A stretch of DNA of 64,000 bases from Dickeya dianthicola NCPPB 453 (GCF_000365305.1 NZ_CM001841.1:3664894-3728893); one strand, 5' to 3'. Shown: positions 40,405 to 55,135, counted from the first letter of the stretch. Program-made: numbers and translations. Notes: generated by a model from the letters alone, not told the origin.

Positions 40405-41140
40405 ATGACGATACCGACAGTCACTACATCGACAGTTCAGCAAAACCTACAGGACGTCCGGCAAAAAAATCTCAGCGGCGGCGCAACGTTGCGGGCGCGC
40501 GCCAGAAGAGATTACGCTGCTTGCCGTCAGCAAAACCAAACCTGTGAGCGCTCTCGAAGAAGCGATTGCGGCCGGGCAACGGGCGTTTGGCGAAAACTAT
40601 GTGCAGGAAGGGGTGGACAAAGTTCACCATTTTCAGGCGGTTCAACCAGATACGCCGCTGGAATGGCACTTTATCGGGCCGTTGCAGTCGAATAAGAGCC
40701 GCCTGGTGGCAGAGCATTTCGACTGGTGCCACACCATCGACCGGCTGCGCATCGCTCAGCGCCTGAACGAACAGCGCCCGGCGCATCTACCGCCGCTCAA
40801 TGTGCTGTTGCAGGTCAATATCAGCCAGGAACAGAGCAAATCCGGCATTCTGGTCAGCGACCTGTCGGAACTGGCGACCCGCGTGGCCCAGTTGCCGAAT
40901 TTGCGGCTGCGCGGGCTGATGGCGATCCCGGCGCCGGAAACGGACCACGCGCGTCAACTGGCGGTATTTCGCCGGATAACCGAACTTTTTCTGCAACTGA
41001 AAGCGGATTATGGCACCTTGGATACCCTGTCGATGGGTATGACCGACGACATGGCCGCCGCCATTGAAGCCGGCAGCACGCTGGTGCGGATCGGCACCGC
41101 GATTTTTGGCGCACGGGATTACCGTTCACCGACCAGTTAA
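40405..41140 (+). pseudogene. yggS: YggS, PLP homeostasis protein, frameshifted at an A7 run
   Basis: YggS/PLPBP binds pyridoxal 5'-phosphate and keeps B6 and amino-acid pools balanced. The ATG at 40405 gives MTIPTVTTSTVQQNLQDVRQK, then the frame is lost at seven A (40463-40469). Removing one A restores KISAAAQRCGRAPEEITLLAVSKTKPVSALEE, which continues in the downstream frame to a normal C-terminus (IGTAIFGARDY). The PLP-binding Lys (AVSKTKP, codon 40532-40534) lies after the shift but before the first internal start candidate (GTG 40544), so internal initiation would lose it. This is a sequencing error, a true mutation, or slippage-dependent expression. Confidence 0.9.
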
Positions 41141-41173
41141 TCTTAACGGACAGACGAGAATAGCGAGAATCTG

Positions 41174-41995
41174 ATGGAACACCGTAAAATAGCCTTTATC
41201 GGCGCGGGCAATATGGCGCAGGCGATCATCGCCGGTCTGATGGCGGGCGGCTACCCGGCCAGCCGCGTCGGCGTCAGCGCACCGTCTGCCACCCACCGCG
41301 ATGTGCTGGCCGCCCGTTATGGCATCGCCAGCCTGAGCGACAATGCGGCCTGCGCCCGCGATGCCGACGTCATCGTGCTGGCGGTCAAACCGCAACTGAT
41401 GGCGGGCGTCTGCGACGCATTGGCGCAGCAGGTGGATTTCAGCGGCAAGCTGGTGCTGTCGATCGCCGCCGGCGTCAGCGTGGCGCGCTTGCGTGAACTA
41501 CTCGGTGCCGCAATCAATATCGTGCGCATCATGCCCAATACCCCATCGCTGGTCGGCAAAGGCATGAGCGGCCTGTACGCGCCGGCGCAGGTCAGCGACA
41601 CCGACCGCGCCTTTGCCGCCGACCTGATGAACAGCGTCGGCAAGCTGTGCTGGGTAGCCGATGAAGCGCAGATTAACGGCGTGATTGCCGCCGCCGGCAG
41701 CGCTCCTGCCTACTTCTTCCTGTTTATGGAAGCCATGCAGCAGGAGGCTATCCGTCAGGGTTTCGACGCCGACACCGCTCGGCTGCTGGTGCAGCAAGCG
41801 GCCAGCGGCGCGGCGGCGCTGGTGGAGGCCAGTCCGGATACCCCGCTGTCGACATTGCGGGAAAACGTGACCTCCAAAGGCGGCACCACCGCCGAAGCGC
41901 TGCGCGTGTTCAACGAGCGCCAGTTGGGCCAGACTGTTGCGGATGCCATGCAGGCCGCCGTGTACCGGGCCAGGGAAATGGAATCGCTGTTCTGA
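41174..41995 (+). CDS. proC: Pyrroline-5-carboxylate reductase
   Basis: A 273-residue cytoplasmic enzyme of proline synthesis that reduces 1-pyrroline-5-carboxylate using NAD(P)H. The Rossmann motif is FIGAGNMAQAI (about 8-18). The C-terminal signature VTSKGGTTAEALRVF (about 231-245) lies in the dimerisation domain. It lies 33 bp after yggS and before yggT; proC is elsewhere in E. coli but sits in this cluster in many other gammaproteobacteria. Confidence 0.97.
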   Translation: MEHRKIAFIGAGNMAQAIIAGLMAGGYPASRVGVSAPSATHRDVLAARYGIASLSDNAACARDADVIVLAVKPQLMAGVCDALAQQVDFSGKLVLSIAAGVSVARLRELLGAAINIVRIMPNTPSLVGKGMSGLYAPAQVSDTDRAFAADLMNSVGKLCWVADEAQINGVIAAAGSAPAYFFLFMEAMQQEAIRQGFDADTARLLVQQAASGAAALVEASPDTPLSTLRENVTSKGGTTAEALRVFNERQLGQTVADAMQAAVYRAREMESLF

Positions 41996-42000
41996 TTACC

Positions 42001-42042
42001 GCCTGAAAAACGACTTTGTTTGCCTGAAAAATGACTTTGAAT
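42001..42042. repeat. 21-bp imperfect tandem duplication in proC-yggT gap
   Basis: Two adjacent copies with pattern GCCTGAAAAACGACTTTGTT differ at about three positions. They begin five bases after the proC stop and end 17 bp before the yggT start. Confidence 0.85.
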
Positions 42043-42059
42043 GAAGGAATGACCGTCTC

Positions 42060-42614
42060 ATGCTTACCCTGACTTTTCTGGTCAAGACCCTGATTGACCT
42101 GTACGTAATGGTGTTGCTGCTGCGAATCTGGATGCAGTGGGCGCGCAGTGATTTCTATAACCCGCTGGCGCAGTTCGTGGTGAAGCTCACCCAGCCGATC
42201 ATCGGGCCGCTGCGCCGCATCATTCCGTCGCTGGGGCCTGTCGACAGCGCATCGCTGCTGCTGGCGTTTCTGCTCACCACGCTGAAGTATCCGTTGCTGT
42301 TGCTGATTCAGGTCGGCTCGCTGTCGCTCAGCCCGATCAACCTGCTGGTGGGGCTGCTGGCGCTGGTCAAATCCGCCGGTTATCTGGTGTTCTGGATAGT
42401 GATTATCCGCTCGCTGATGAGCTGGGTAAGCCAAGGCCGCAGCCCGGTGGACTACATGCTGCACCAGTTGACCGAGCCGCTGATGGGGCCGCTGCGCCGC
42501 ATTCTGCCGTCGGCCGGCGGGTTGGATTTCTCGCCGATGGTGGTGATTCTGGTGCTGTACCTGCTGAACTACCTCGGCATGGATTTTTTCCCGGGGCTGT
42601 GGTTCTTGTTGTGA
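42060..42614 (+). CDS. yggT: YggT-family membrane protein
   Basis: A 184-residue inner membrane protein with two repeated YggT units, each a hydrophobic hairpin followed by an amphipathic segment: [15 protein letters not shown] (about 41-55) and [15 protein letters not shown] (about 138-152). E. coli data suggest a link to potassium or osmotic homeostasis, but the mechanism is open. The stop overlaps the GTG start of yggU (GTGA, 42611-42614), so the two are coupled. Confidence 0.93.
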   Translation: MLTLTFLVKTLIDLYVMVLLLRIWMQWARSDFYNPLAQFVVKLTQPIIGPLRRIIPSLGPVDSASLLLAFLLTTLKYPLLLLIQVGSLSLSPINLLVGLLALVKSAGYLVFWIVIIRSLMSWVSQGRSPVDYMLHQLTEPLMGPLRRILPSAGGLDFSPMVVILVLYLLNYLGMDFFPGLWFLL

Positions 42615-42901
42615 GTGCCGTCAGTCGTTGCGAAGACGGGCTGGTGATTCGGCTGTATATTCAGCCGAAAGCCAGCCGGGATCAGATTGTCGGGCTGCAT
42701 GGCGACGAACTTAAAGTCGCCATCACCGCGCCGCCGATAGATGGGCAGGCCAACGCCCACTTGATCAAATTTCTTGCCAAGCAGTTTCGCGTCGCCAAAG
42801 GCATGGTGACCATCGAAAAGGGCGAGCTTGGCCGTCACAAACAGATTAGAATCGTCAACCCGCAAGCCATTCCGGCCGATGTCGCGGGCCTCATCCCCTG
42901 A
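42611..42901 (+). CDS. yggU: DUF167 family protein YggU
   Basis: A 96-residue small soluble protein. [22 protein letters not shown] (about 14-35), [18 protein letters not shown] and [13 protein letters not shown] are the DUF167 signature blocks. The function is unknown. The start is GTG at 42611, matching the E. coli length (96). Confidence 0.93.
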   Translation: MSAVSRCEDGLVIRLYIQPKASRDQIVGLHGDELKVAITAPPIDGQANAHLIKFLAKQFRVAKGMVTIEKGELGRHKQIRIVNPQAIPADVAGLIP

Positions 42902-42947
42902 GTCTATTCCCTGAATAAATACCCTGAACAGAGTGCAGGAACAACAG

Positions 42948-43541
42948 ATGCAAAACGTGGTTTTAGCCACCGGCAATGCCGGTAAAGTGCGTGAACTCGC
43001 CGGTCTGCTGGCGGATTTCGGTCTTGACGTGGTAGCGCAAACCGCGCTGGGGGTCGAGTCCGCCGAAGAAACCGGTTTGACCTTTATCGAAAACGCCATT
43101 CTGAAAGCGCGCCACGCCGCGCGTGAAACCGGCCTGCCCGCCATCGCCGACGACTCCGGTCTGGCGGTGGACGCGCTGGGCGGCGCGCCGGGCATTTATT
43201 CCGCCCGCTACGCCGGGGAAGACGCCAGCGATCGGCAGAATCTGGACAAACTGCTGGCGGCGCTGGACAAGGTGCCGGACGAACAGCGTCAGGCCAGCTT
43301 CCACTGCGTACTGGTGTATCTGCGCCACGCCGAGGACCCGACGCCGCTGGTGTGCCACGGTCGCTGGCAGGGTGTCATCACCCGCGCGCCTGCCGGTGAA
43401 GGCGGCTTTGGCTACGACCCGGTATTTTTTGTGCCATCGGTCGGCAAAACCGCCGCCGAACTGAGCCGTGAAGAGAAAAACGCCCTCTCCCACCGCGGCC
43501 AGGCGCTGCGCCAGTTGCTGGATGCGCTGCGACATGCTTAA
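42948..43541 (+). CDS. rdgB: XTP/dITP diphosphatase
   Basis: A 197-residue house-cleaning Ham1-family enzyme that hydrolyses dITP, XTP and ITP so that deaminated purines are kept out of [19 protein letters not shown] (about 6-21), [22 protein letters not shown] (about 64-85) and [10 protein letters not shown] are diagnostic. The ATG at 42948 gives the E. coli length; the frame is open a few codons upstream. It overlaps the start of hemW by 8 bp. Confidence 0.97.
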   Translation: MQNVVLATGNAGKVRELAGLLADFGLDVVAQTALGVESAEETGLTFIENAILKARHAARETGLPAIADDSGLAVDALGGAPGIYSARYAGEDASDRQNLDKLLAALDKVPDEQRQASFHCVLVYLRHAEDPTPLVCHGRWQGVITRAPAGEGGFGYDPVFFVPSVGKTAAELSREEKNALSHRGQALRQLLDALRHA

Positions 43542-44673
43542 GCTGCCGCCGCTTAGCCTGTACATCCACATTCCCTGGTGCGTGCAGAAGTGCCCCTATT
43601 GCGACTTCAACTCCCACGCGCTGAAAGGCGAGGTGCCGCACGACGACTACGTGGCGCACCTGCTGGCGGATCTGGACGCCGACCTGCCGCTGGCGGGCGG
43701 GCGGGCGCTGCACAGTATTTTTATCGGCGGCGGCACGCCGAGCCTGCTCAGCGCCGAGGCGATGCAACAGCTGCTGGACGGCGTGCGCTCAAGGCTGTCC
43801 CTGCCGGCCACGGCGGAAATCACTATGGAAGCCAATCCCGGCACGGTGGAAGCCGACCGATTCAGCGGTTACCAGCGGGCGGGCATTAACCGGATTTCCA
43901 TCGGCGTGCAGAGTTTCAGCCCGGATAAACTGACGCGGCTGGGCCGCATCCACGGCCCGGAAGAGGCCAAACGCGCCGCCCGGCTGGCCGCCGGCCTGGG
44001 GTTGCGCAGTTTCAATCTGGACCTGATGCACGGGCTGCCGGAGCAATCGCTGGACGAGGCGCTGGACGACCTGCGTCAGGCCATCGCGCTCAACCCGCCG
44101 CACCTGTCCTGGTATCAGTTGACCATCGAACCGAATACCCTGTTCGGTTCGCGCCCGCCGGTGCTGCCGGACGACGATGCGCTGTGGGATATTTACGAGC
44201 AGGGTCACCGTTTGCTGAGCGACGCCGGCTATCAGCAGTATGAAACCTCGGCCTACGCCAAGCCGGGTTACCCGTGCCGGCACAACCTCAACTACTGGCG
44301 CTTCGGCGATTATCTGGGCATCGGCTGCGGCGCGCACGGCAAAATCACCTTCGCCGACGGCCGTCTCGTGCGCACGGTGAAAACCCGCCACCCGCGCGGT
44401 TATATGCAAGGCAACTACCTGCAGCAACGCAGCGAGGTCGCGATGGCCGACCGGCCGTTCGAGTTCTTCATGAACCGTTTCCGACTGCTGGAACCGGCGC
44501 CGCGCGCCGATTTCACCGCGTACACCGGGCTGCCGGAAAGCGTAATCCGCCCGCACATCGACGCCGCGCTGGCGCAAGGCTACCTGACCGAAACCGGGCA
44601 GCATTGGCAAGTGACCGAGCACGGCAAACTGTTTCTCAACTCACTGCTGGAGCTGTTTCTAACGGAAGAATGA
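43534..44673 (+). CDS. hemW: Heme chaperone HemW (radical SAM)
   Basis: A 379-residue radical-SAM protein that carries heme to membrane respiratory proteins and was formerly misnamed as a coproporphyrinogen oxidase. The cluster motif is [10 protein letters not shown] (CxxxCxxC, about 17-26), and a HemN C-terminal domain follows. HemW lacks the extra N-terminal cysteine motif of true HemN. The ATG at 43534 is inside the rdgB end; the frame is open further upstream, but this start matches E. coli HemW (378). Confidence 0.96.
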   Translation: MLKLPPLSLYIHIPWCVQKCPYCDFNSHALKGEVPHDDYVAHLLADLDADLPLAGGRALHSIFIGGGTPSLLSAEAMQQLLDGVRSRLSLPATAEITMEANPGTVEADRFSGYQRAGINRISIGVQSFSPDKLTRLGRIHGPEEAKRAARLAAGLGLRSFNLDLMHGLPEQSLDEALDDLRQAIALNPPHLSWYQLTIEPNTLFGSRPPVLPDDDALWDIYEQGHRLLSDAGYQQYETSAYAKPGYPCRHNLNYWRFGDYLGIGCGAHGKITFADGRLVRTVKTRHPRGYMQGNYLQQRSEVAMADRPFEFFMNRFRLLEPAPRADFTAYTGLPESVIRPHIDAALAQGYLTETGQHWQVTEHGKLFLNSLLELFLTEE

Positions 44674-44795
44674 GGGGCGAGGAAACACGGCGCAGCACAA
44701 AAATCTGGCTTAACAGACTGACAACACATTGAATCCCGGCGTGGGATTATGACAAAGTGAGGGCGGGATTTGCCCCGATGTAAAGGTAAACCACC

Positions 44796-44960
44796 ATGAA
44801 AACGATCTCCTTCATGAAAACCGGCACCTTAATGAAAACTAGTACCCTACTGATTGCCACGCTGTTGATGGCGAGCACGTTGAGCGGCTGCAACACCGCT
44901 CGCGGATTTGGTCAGGACGTTCAGAAACTCGGCAGTTCCATCTCGCATACCGCCAGTTGA
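44796..44960 (+). CDS. Entericidin A-like small lipoprotein with repeated N-terminus
   Basis: 54 residues. The C-terminal part after the lipobox (STLSGC, Cys at residue 32), NTARGFGQDVQKLGSSI, matches entericidin A (EcnA), a small membrane lipoprotein of a proposed antidote/toxin pair. The N-terminus is odd: three tandem 18-nt units each begin ATGAAAAC, encoding MKTISF, MKTGTL and MKTSTL, so three in-frame ATGs exist (44796, 44814, 44832). The third gives a standard signal peptide. AAAGG precedes the first. A GC-rich hairpin follows (about 44966-44993). Only one entericidin gene is seen here; E. coli has two. Confidence 0.88.
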   Translation: MKTISFMKTGTLMKTSTLLIATLLMASTLSGCNTARGFGQDVQKLGSSISHTAS

Positions 44961-44965
44961 CCGGT

Positions 44966-44993
44966 GCCCCGCCTGCCGCGCAGGCAGCGGGGC
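44966..44993 (+). terminator. GC-rich hairpin after the entericidin-like gene
   Basis: GCCCCGCCTGCC and GGCAGCGGGGC are complementary with a small mismatch and a short loop. It lies between the convergent entericidin-like and elaA genes. No T-tract is present. Confidence 0.55.
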
Positions 44994-45012
44994 CGCCGTT
45001 GCAAAACAGTCG

Positions 45013-45468
45013 CTACCCCGCCGTTCGCATCGGCACGTGAGGAATACCGTCCTCATCGTAGCCGTCGCCGCACACCACAAAACCGAATTGCTGGTAGAAA
45101 TGCTGCAAATGCGCCTGCGCGCACAGGTATTGCGCCCGCCCCGGCCAGTGACGCACGCAAGCGGCCTGCGTATGCATCAGTAGCTGGTGCCCGAGCCGCT
45201 GCCCCCGCGCCTCGGGAGCCACCACCACCCGGCCGATGGTCACCGCGGCTTGCCCATCATCGGGCGCCAGCAACCGCGCGCAGGCGATCAGCCTGCCGTT
45301 TTGCCAGGCGGTCACATGGCGATTGCCGTCCGCCAGATCCAGACCGTCCGCGTCCTGATAGGCGCACTGCTGCTCCACCACAAAGACCTGACTACGCAGA
45401 CGCAGAATGTCGTACAGCGCGTAAGGGTTCAGGTCTTTCACTCCCCAGTCATGCCAAATCAGACTCAT
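45013..45468 (-). CDS. elaA: GNAT family acyltransferase ElaA
   Basis: A 151-residue N-acetyltransferase-fold protein. LRSQVFVVEQQCAYQDADGLD (about 25-45) and IGRVVVAPEARGQRLGHQLL (the acetyl-CoA-binding R/QxxGxG loop, about 79-98) are the ElaA hallmarks; YEEDGIPH is replaced by YDEDGIPH. The substrate is unknown. The ATG at 45468 follows a long GGGAGGGGGG tract; an upstream in-frame ATG at 45480 is possible. It follows lplT closely on the same strand. Confidence 0.9.
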   Translation of the reverse strand: MSLIWHDWGVKDLNPYALYDILRLRSQVFVVEQQCAYQDADGLDLADGNRHVTAWQNGRLIACARLLAPDDGQAAVTIGRVVVAPEARGQRLGHQLLMHTQAACVRHWPGRAQYLCAQAHLQHFYQQFGFVVCGDGYDEDGIPHVPMRTAG

Positions 45469-45479
45469 CCCCCCTCCCA

Positions 45480-46727
45480 TTATTCACTGTCATCAGACGT
45501 TTGCGTGACCGCCGGCTCCGGCCGACGCCGCCATTGGGTCATCTGCACCCAGACCCACAGCCCGGCAATGGCGAGCGCGAACAGTGCGCCGAAACCGACG
45601 CCGATCGCCAGCACCGGCACGCCGACCTTCACCGCCAGCGAGTAGAGCGCCAGCATCAACAGCATGGCGCCGTTTTCGCCCAGGTTCTGCACCGCAATGG
45701 CGTTGCCCGCCCCGACGCTTTCCCGGCCGCGCTCTTGTAACAACGCATTGAGCGGCACGATGAAAAAGCCGCCCAGCGCCCCCAGCACCAGCAGGCAGGC
45801 GTAAGCGCTAATCAGGCTGTGTTGCAGGGTGAACACCACCACCATCACGCCGATCAACACCCCGGCGGGCAAGCAGCGGCGCACGGTTTTCAGCGTCACC
45901 AGCTTACCGGCCGCCGCCGCGCCGACCACAATCCCCACCGCTACCATGCCGTTGAGCAGCGTCGGCGTCGAATTGTCGTTGATGCCCAGCGCCAGCGGCA
46001 CCCACAGCACCAGCAGGAAACGCAGCGTCACGCCCGCGCCCCAAAACATGCCGGTGCCGACCAGCGAAAAACGGGTTTCGCCGTTGCGCCACAGCTCGCG
46101 GCAGGCGTCAAAGAACGAGCGGGTCATGCGCGCCGGGCGCCAGGAAGAACCGGAGCGGGCGGGCGCCAGTTTCGGAATCAGCAGGTTGGCGGCCAGCGCG
46201 ATGCCATAAGCCAGCGCACACACCGCCAGCGCGCCGTAGATATGCCAGTCGGCCAGCACGCCGCCCACCACCGAGCCGATGAGAATGGCGGCGATGGTGG
46301 ACGCTTCCATCAGGCCGTTGGCTTTCACCAGCTGATCGCCGCGGGTGATTTCGCCCAGAATGCCGTACTTGGCCGGAGAATAGGCCGCCGCGCCCAATCC
46401 CACCAGCGTGTAACCCAGAAACGGATTGCCGCCCAGACAGATCAGCAACGCGCCGGCCAGCTTTAGGGCGTTGGCGAACATCATCACCCGCCCCTTGGCG
46501 AAACTGTCGGCGAACTGGCCGACAAACGGCGCCAGCACGATATAGGCGGCGACAAACCCCATTTGCAGGAAAGGCTGGCTCCAGTCGGGGTAAGCCAGCG
46601 ATTTCACCAGCGCCAGCGTGGCGAACAGCAGCGCGTTATCGCCGAAGGCGGAGAAAAATTGCGCCACCATTACCGCGTTCATACCGCGGGACAACAGCGA
46701 CGACGAAGGAGAAGCCTGGTTACTCAT
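45480..46727 (-). CDS. lplT: Lysophospholipid transporter LplT
   Basis: A 415-residue major facilitator protein with 12 predicted transmembrane segments. It flips lyso-phosphatidylethanolamine into the inner leaflet for re-acylation by Aas. [18 protein letters not shown] (about 25-42), [12 protein letters not shown] and [10 protein letters not shown] match the family. It is slightly longer than E. coli LplT (397). Its ATG overlaps the aas stop (46724-46727), the usual coupled pair. Confidence 0.96.
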   Translation of the reverse strand: MSNQASPSSSLLSRGMNAVMVAQFFSAFGDNALLFATLALVKSLAYPDWSQPFLQMGFVAAYIVLAPFVGQFADSFAKGRVMMFANALKLAGALLICLGGNPFLGYTLVGLGAAAYSPAKYGILGEITRGDQLVKANGLMEASTIAAILIGSVVGGVLADWHIYGALAVCALAYGIALAANLLIPKLAPARSGSSWRPARMTRSFFDACRELWRNGETRFSLVGTGMFWGAGVTLRFLLVLWVPLALGINDNSTPTLLNGMVAVGIVVGAAAAGKLVTLKTVRRCLPAGVLIGVMVVVFTLQHSLISAYACLLVLGALGGFFIVPLNALLQERGRESVGAGNAIAVQNLGENGAMLLMLALYSLAVKVGVPVLAIGVGFGALFALAIAGLWVWVQMTQWRRRPEPAVTQTSDDSE

Positions 46728-48922
46728 GCATCATGCTCCGGTTGATCCCCGGTCGCCTCCGCCGCCTCACCGGCGGGCTGTTCCGCCAGTTGGCGCAGCG
46801 TGACGACGTCCGGTTTGCCGCTGCCCAACAACGGCAGCGCTTTCAGGTAACGGATATCGCGCGGCACCGTCAGTTCCGGCAGGCCGCTCGCTCGCGCCTG
46901 CGTCAACAGGCTGTCGCGGGTCAGCGTCGCGTCGGTGGTAAACAGCACCAGTGCTTCGCCTTTGCTGCTGTCGCTGCGGGCGCTGGCGGCGTGTTGCGCC
47001 TGCGGCGATAGCTGATTCGCCAGTTGCTCCACGCTCTCCAGCGACACCATTTCCCCGGCCAGCTTGGCGAAGCGCTTCACGCGGCCGACAATGGTACAGA
47101 AGCCCTGCTCATCCAAATCAACGATGTCGCCGGTGTCGTACCAGTTCGCTTCACGCTGCCCCAGTTCGTTTTCCGCCGCGGGCAACTCCAGCTCGCCGGG
47201 GTTTTCCACCCGCAGGTAGCCTTTCATCACGTTCGGCCCGCGCAGTTGCAGACGGCCGCCGTGATGGATGCCCGGCACCGGAATCAAGCGCGACTCAATG
47301 CCCGGCAACAGCCGGCCGACAGAAGGCAGTTTGCAGGCCATCGGTACGTTGATAGCCACCACCGGCGCGCATTCGGTCACGCCGTAGCCTTCCAGAATGC
47401 GGATGCCGAATTTGTCCTGCCATACGGCCCGCACCCGTTCAGACAGTTTTTCCGCCCCAGCCACCACGTAGCGCAGGCGGGCGAAATCGTACGGATGGGC
47501 GAAGCGCGCATAGTGCCCGAGGAAGGTGGAGGTGCCGAACAGCACCGTGCAGTTGCGGTCATACACCAGCTCCGGCACGATGCGATAGTGCAGCGGGCTC
47601 GGGTAGAGAAACACCCGCGCGCCGGTCATCAGCGGCGTCAGCAGCCCCACCGTCAGCCCGAAAGCGTGGAACAGCGGCAACGCCGACATGAAACGGTCGC
47701 GCGGCGTGAAATCGGCCACGGTGCGAATCTGCTCCACGTTGGCCATCAGGCTGTTGTGGGTATGCACCACCCCTTTCGGGTTGCCTTCCGAACCGGAGGT
47801 GAACAGGATTGCCGCCGCGTCGTCCGGCTGCTGCGGGCGCATAGCGCGCAGCGGGAAGAGCAGATGGAACAGGATCCACAGTTTGTCCGACGGCGTGAGG
47901 GTATCCTTCAAATCTTCCAGATAGACCCAGTTAGCCTTTTTCACCTGCTGCGGCAGGTGAGTCAGCTTGCCCTTTTCCAGAAACTGCCGCGAGGTGACGA
48001 TGGTTTTAATCCGCGCCGCGGTCATCGCGTTTTGAATCCCTTTCGCCCCGGCGGTGTAGTTCAGCATCGCCGGCACCCGGCCGCCGAGCGATGCGCCGAG
48101 GATCGCGGCGGCGGTGACGGTGGCGTTGGGCAGCAGCAAGCCGACAGGTTCGCGCTCGCCGGTAAAGCGCTGCAGAATACGCGATACCCCCAGCGATTTT
48201 TTCAGCAGGCCGTGGTAGCTGTCTTCCTTCAGGTTGATGTCTTCAATGCAGGGCGAGTGGTAGCCGTAACGGTCGCAGGCGGCCAGAAACGCCTGATACA
48301 GCGTGTGGCGTGGGCGCACCGCCATGCGCGCGTCCATCATGATGCGGTGCAACGCTTCGCCCGCCAGTTCGCGGCGCTCACGCGCCGACGGCGCCACCGG
48401 CATCGGTAACCGAGTCGGCGGCAAAAAGTGCAGCGAAACCGGCGGAAACAGGCGGCGACGCAACACCCCGCCCAGGCGGCCGAAATGGCTGAACTCCGGC
48501 CCTTCGATGCGCACCGGCACCACGGTTGCGCCTGAACGGGCGGCCACCAACGCCGCGCCGCTGTAGATTTTCATCAGCGAACCGGTGACGGTAATACGCC
48601 CTTCCGGGAACACCACCACCGGGCGCCCCTGCTCCACCAGCCGGATCAACTGCTTGATAGCCAGCGGCTTGCTCGGGTCCAGCGGCAGAAAATCGATGTA
48701 CGGTTTCAGCCAGCGCATGAACCAACGGTCGGCGATGCGGGAATAAACCGCGAACACCGGCTTGCTTTGCACCGGCAGAAACAGCGCCATCAACGCGCCA
48801 TCCAGGAATGAAACGTGGTTTGGGGTAATCAATATCTTCGACTGCCGGAAACTGCTTTCATCACCCGTTATCTGAATGCGATACAGTTGCTTCAGCGCCC
48901 AGCGTAAAAAGGTATAAATCAT
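46724..48922 (-). CDS. aas: Bifunctional 2-acylglycerophosphoethanolamine acyltransferase/acyl-ACP synthetase
   Basis: A 732-residue inner membrane enzyme that re-acylates lysophospholipids using fatty acid, ATP and acyl carrier protein. The N-terminal PlsC-type acyltransferase has NHVSFLDG (the NHx4D catalytic motif, about 36-43) and FPEGR (about 109). The adenylate-forming domain starts near 210, with the motif [12 protein letters not shown] (about 380-391). The length is near E. coli Aas (719). In E. coli omrA-omrB-galR follow upstream; here about 6.5 kb of beta-glucoside genes intervene. Confidence 0.96.
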   Translation of the reverse strand: MIYTFLRWALKQLYRIQITGDESSFRQSKILITPNHVSFLDGALMALFLPVQSKPVFAVYSRIADRWFMRWLKPYIDFLPLDPSKPLAIKQLIRLVEQGRPVVVFPEGRITVTGSLMKIYSGAALVAARSGATVVPVRIEGPEFSHFGRLGGVLRRRLFPPVSLHFLPPTRLPMPVAPSARERRELAGEALHRIMMDARMAVRPRHTLYQAFLAACDRYGYHSPCIEDINLKEDSYHGLLKKSLGVSRILQRFTGEREPVGLLLPNATVTAAAILGASLGGRVPAMLNYTAGAKGIQNAMTAARIKTIVTSRQFLEKGKLTHLPQQVKKANWVYLEDLKDTLTPSDKLWILFHLLFPLRAMRPQQPDDAAAILFTSGSEGNPKGVVHTHNSLMANVEQIRTVADFTPRDRFMSALPLFHAFGLTVGLLTPLMTGARVFLYPSPLHYRIVPELVYDRNCTVLFGTSTFLGHYARFAHPYDFARLRYVVAGAEKLSERVRAVWQDKFGIRILEGYGVTECAPVVAINVPMACKLPSVGRLLPGIESRLIPVPGIHHGGRLQLRGPNVMKGYLRVENPGELELPAAENELGQREANWYDTGDIVDLDEQGFCTIVGRVKRFAKLAGEMVSLESVEQLANQLSPQAQHAASARSDSSKGEALVLFTTDATLTRDSLLTQARASGLPELTVPRDIRYLKALPLLGSGKPDVVTLRQLAEQPAGEAAEATGDQPEHDA

Positions 48923-48934
48923 CCCACCTCCCTA

Positions 48935-48988
48935 TGTGTAAACAGTAACCGCTGTGTAAACAGTAGCCGCTGTCTAAACAGTAACCTT
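48935..48988. repeat. Three tandem 18-bp units upstream of aas
   Basis: The pattern TGTGTAAACAGTAACCGC starts at 48935, 48953 and 48971, with one to three changes. It lies 12 bp before the aas start, in the 337-bp gap (48923-49259) to the GH1 gene. The rest of the gap shows no gene and no clear promoter. Confidence 0.9.
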
Positions 48989-49259
48989 GTCTGGTTTGGA
49001 CCTGTATGCCGCTGATTGTTCATGAGCGCGCGTTCCCCTTGATCGTTCACTTTCGCCACCGACATAACCGCGACGTCAGGATGGCGCACACACCGCGGCG
49101 CGGCTCCCCGTCAACGGATTCACCATACCATAAACCACACCAACATTAGCGATGAAAACACCGCCGGAACAAGCGGCGACGGGGGATAAAAAAACGGCCG
49201 AAAATCATTAGGCTGCGGCGAGGGAAGCGAGGGCGGGGGCAACCCGCCCAACGCGAGGG

Positions 49260-54099
<4,840 letters not shown>

Positions 54100-54180
54100 A
54101 GCAATTCCTCTTTCCAGAAAGAAACCTTACGATTTCCGCAACAACCGCCCGGTATTTACCGTGGCGCCTTGTTCCTCTGG

Positions 54181-54243
54181 GGTTTGCCTGCATCAGCGGA
54201 TCTCGCATCGTCTCCGACGAATCGCCGCTGCCAGTAACAAGCC
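54181..54243 (-). promoter_or_regulatory. Second antiterminator RNA target (RAT), extended form
   Basis: On the minus strand, between the antiterminator and permease genes, the RAT half GGCTTGTTACTG is followed about 40 nt later by its other half GCAGGCAAACC. The insert itself pairs (CAGCGG with CCGCTG, CGATTCGTC with GACGATGCG). It resembles a BglG-family RAT with an extra apical stem. Confidence 0.6.
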
Positions 54244-54258
54244 TATTCGGAATGATTG

Positions 54259-54273
54259 ATACCCGTCATACTT
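54259..54273. repeat. Repeat-end remnant overlapping the antiterminator stop codon
   Basis: ATACCCGTCATACTT is identical to the ends of the repeat family at 3295-3360 and 19660-19933. The antiterminator gene's TGA stop (54266-54268, minus strand) lies inside it. Only one end is present. Confidence 0.55.
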
Positions 54274-55111
54274 TTTGGGTAAGACGATGAATCATATTAT
54301 CGATATGAATGGTTAAGTAGAGTTTCTCCGAATTGGTCATGGTGTGTTGGTAGTTTTTTTTGATAAAGGTATTGATGGTTTCCACACAGCCCAGCGTTTT
54401 TTGATAGCGTTGCTGAATCATGGTAAATAAATCACCGTCGTCATTATCCAGCGACATGCCTTCCACCACCCGCTGAGAAAAAAACTTCAGGTGAGTAATG
54501 AAGCGGTGATAATTGCTATTACTTTCATCCAGCGGCACCTGAAAATAATATTTGACGATATTCTGCACCTGATAAATCAGCTGCGTAATCTGCTTCATAT
54601 TGCCGATATTGTCGCCAAGCTCGGCATTGACGATATGCAACGCAATACTGCATGCCTCATCTTCCGGCAGGCTGACGCCCAGCGTTTCCCGGATCAACGC
54701 GAGCGCGTGCTCCGCCACGGCATACTCTGGCTTGTAGAAGTGGCGCACTTCCCAGTGCAGCGGGTTCTGAATCAGAGTGCCGTCGCGCTGGCACTGTAAA
54801 GCGAACGCGAGGTGATCGGCCAGCGTAACGTAAATACCTTCGCTCAGTTTCTGCGGTAATTGCTTTTTCACCGTTTCAACAATGTCGCTGGTCAGTTGCA
54901 ATATTTCCAGCGGAACTTCCTGCGCCAGGTCCTTAAAACGCGCCGAAATGACGTTATCCTGCAAACGGAATATTTTCTCCACCCGCGGCATTTCCACATC
55001 CTGCCCGGTTCGGGAATGAAAACCCAATCCACAGCCGGTCAAGATAAGCTCCTGCCCCTGATTGTCGATCACGCTGACCACATTATTATTCAGGACCTGA
55101 GTTACCTTCAT
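54266..55111 (-). CDS. BglG-family transcription antiterminator
   Basis: A 281-residue RNA-binding regulator. The N-terminal co-antiterminator (CAT) domain, about 1-58, begins MKVTQVLNNNVVSVID. PRD1 (about 65-170) and PRD2 (about 171-281) follow, with phosphorylatable His residues in ITLADHLAFAL-type and LHIVNAELG contexts. Without sugar the PTS permease phosphorylates and inactivates it; with sugar it binds RAT RNA and blocks termination. The ATG at 55111 follows AGGGGAAA. It is the first gene of the beta-glucoside operon and resembles arbG/bglG. Confidence 0.94.
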   Translation of the reverse strand: MKVTQVLNNNVVSVIDNQGQELILTGCGLGFHSRTGQDVEMPRVEKIFRLQDNVISARFKDLAQEVPLEILQLTSDIVETVKKQLPQKLSEGIYVTLADHLAFALQCQRDGTLIQNPLHWEVRHFYKPEYAVAEHALALIRETLGVSLPEDEACSIALHIVNAELGDNIGNMKQITQLIYQVQNIVKYYFQVPLDESNSNYHRFITHLKFFSQRVVEGMSLDNDDGDLFTMIQQRYQKTLGCVETINTFIKKNYQHTMTNSEKLYLTIHIDNMIHRLTQKV

Positions 55112-55135
55112 CGCATTTCCCCTGAAAACAGAAAC

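Noticed and set aside
40544-41140. Internal GTG at 40544 as the true yggS start
   Set aside because: It would remove the PLP-binding lysine and the first beta strand; the upstream sequence in the restored frame is clearly YggS.
47024-48409. 461-residue open frame opposite aas
   Set aside because: It is antisense to Aas catalytic motifs, with no ribosome site and no recognisable domain.
49195-49250. Terminator for the beta-glucoside operon after the last GH1 gene
   Set aside because: GGGCGGG/CCCGCCC can pair and a T-run exists further on, but the two are not adjacent, so no clean intrinsic terminator could be defined.
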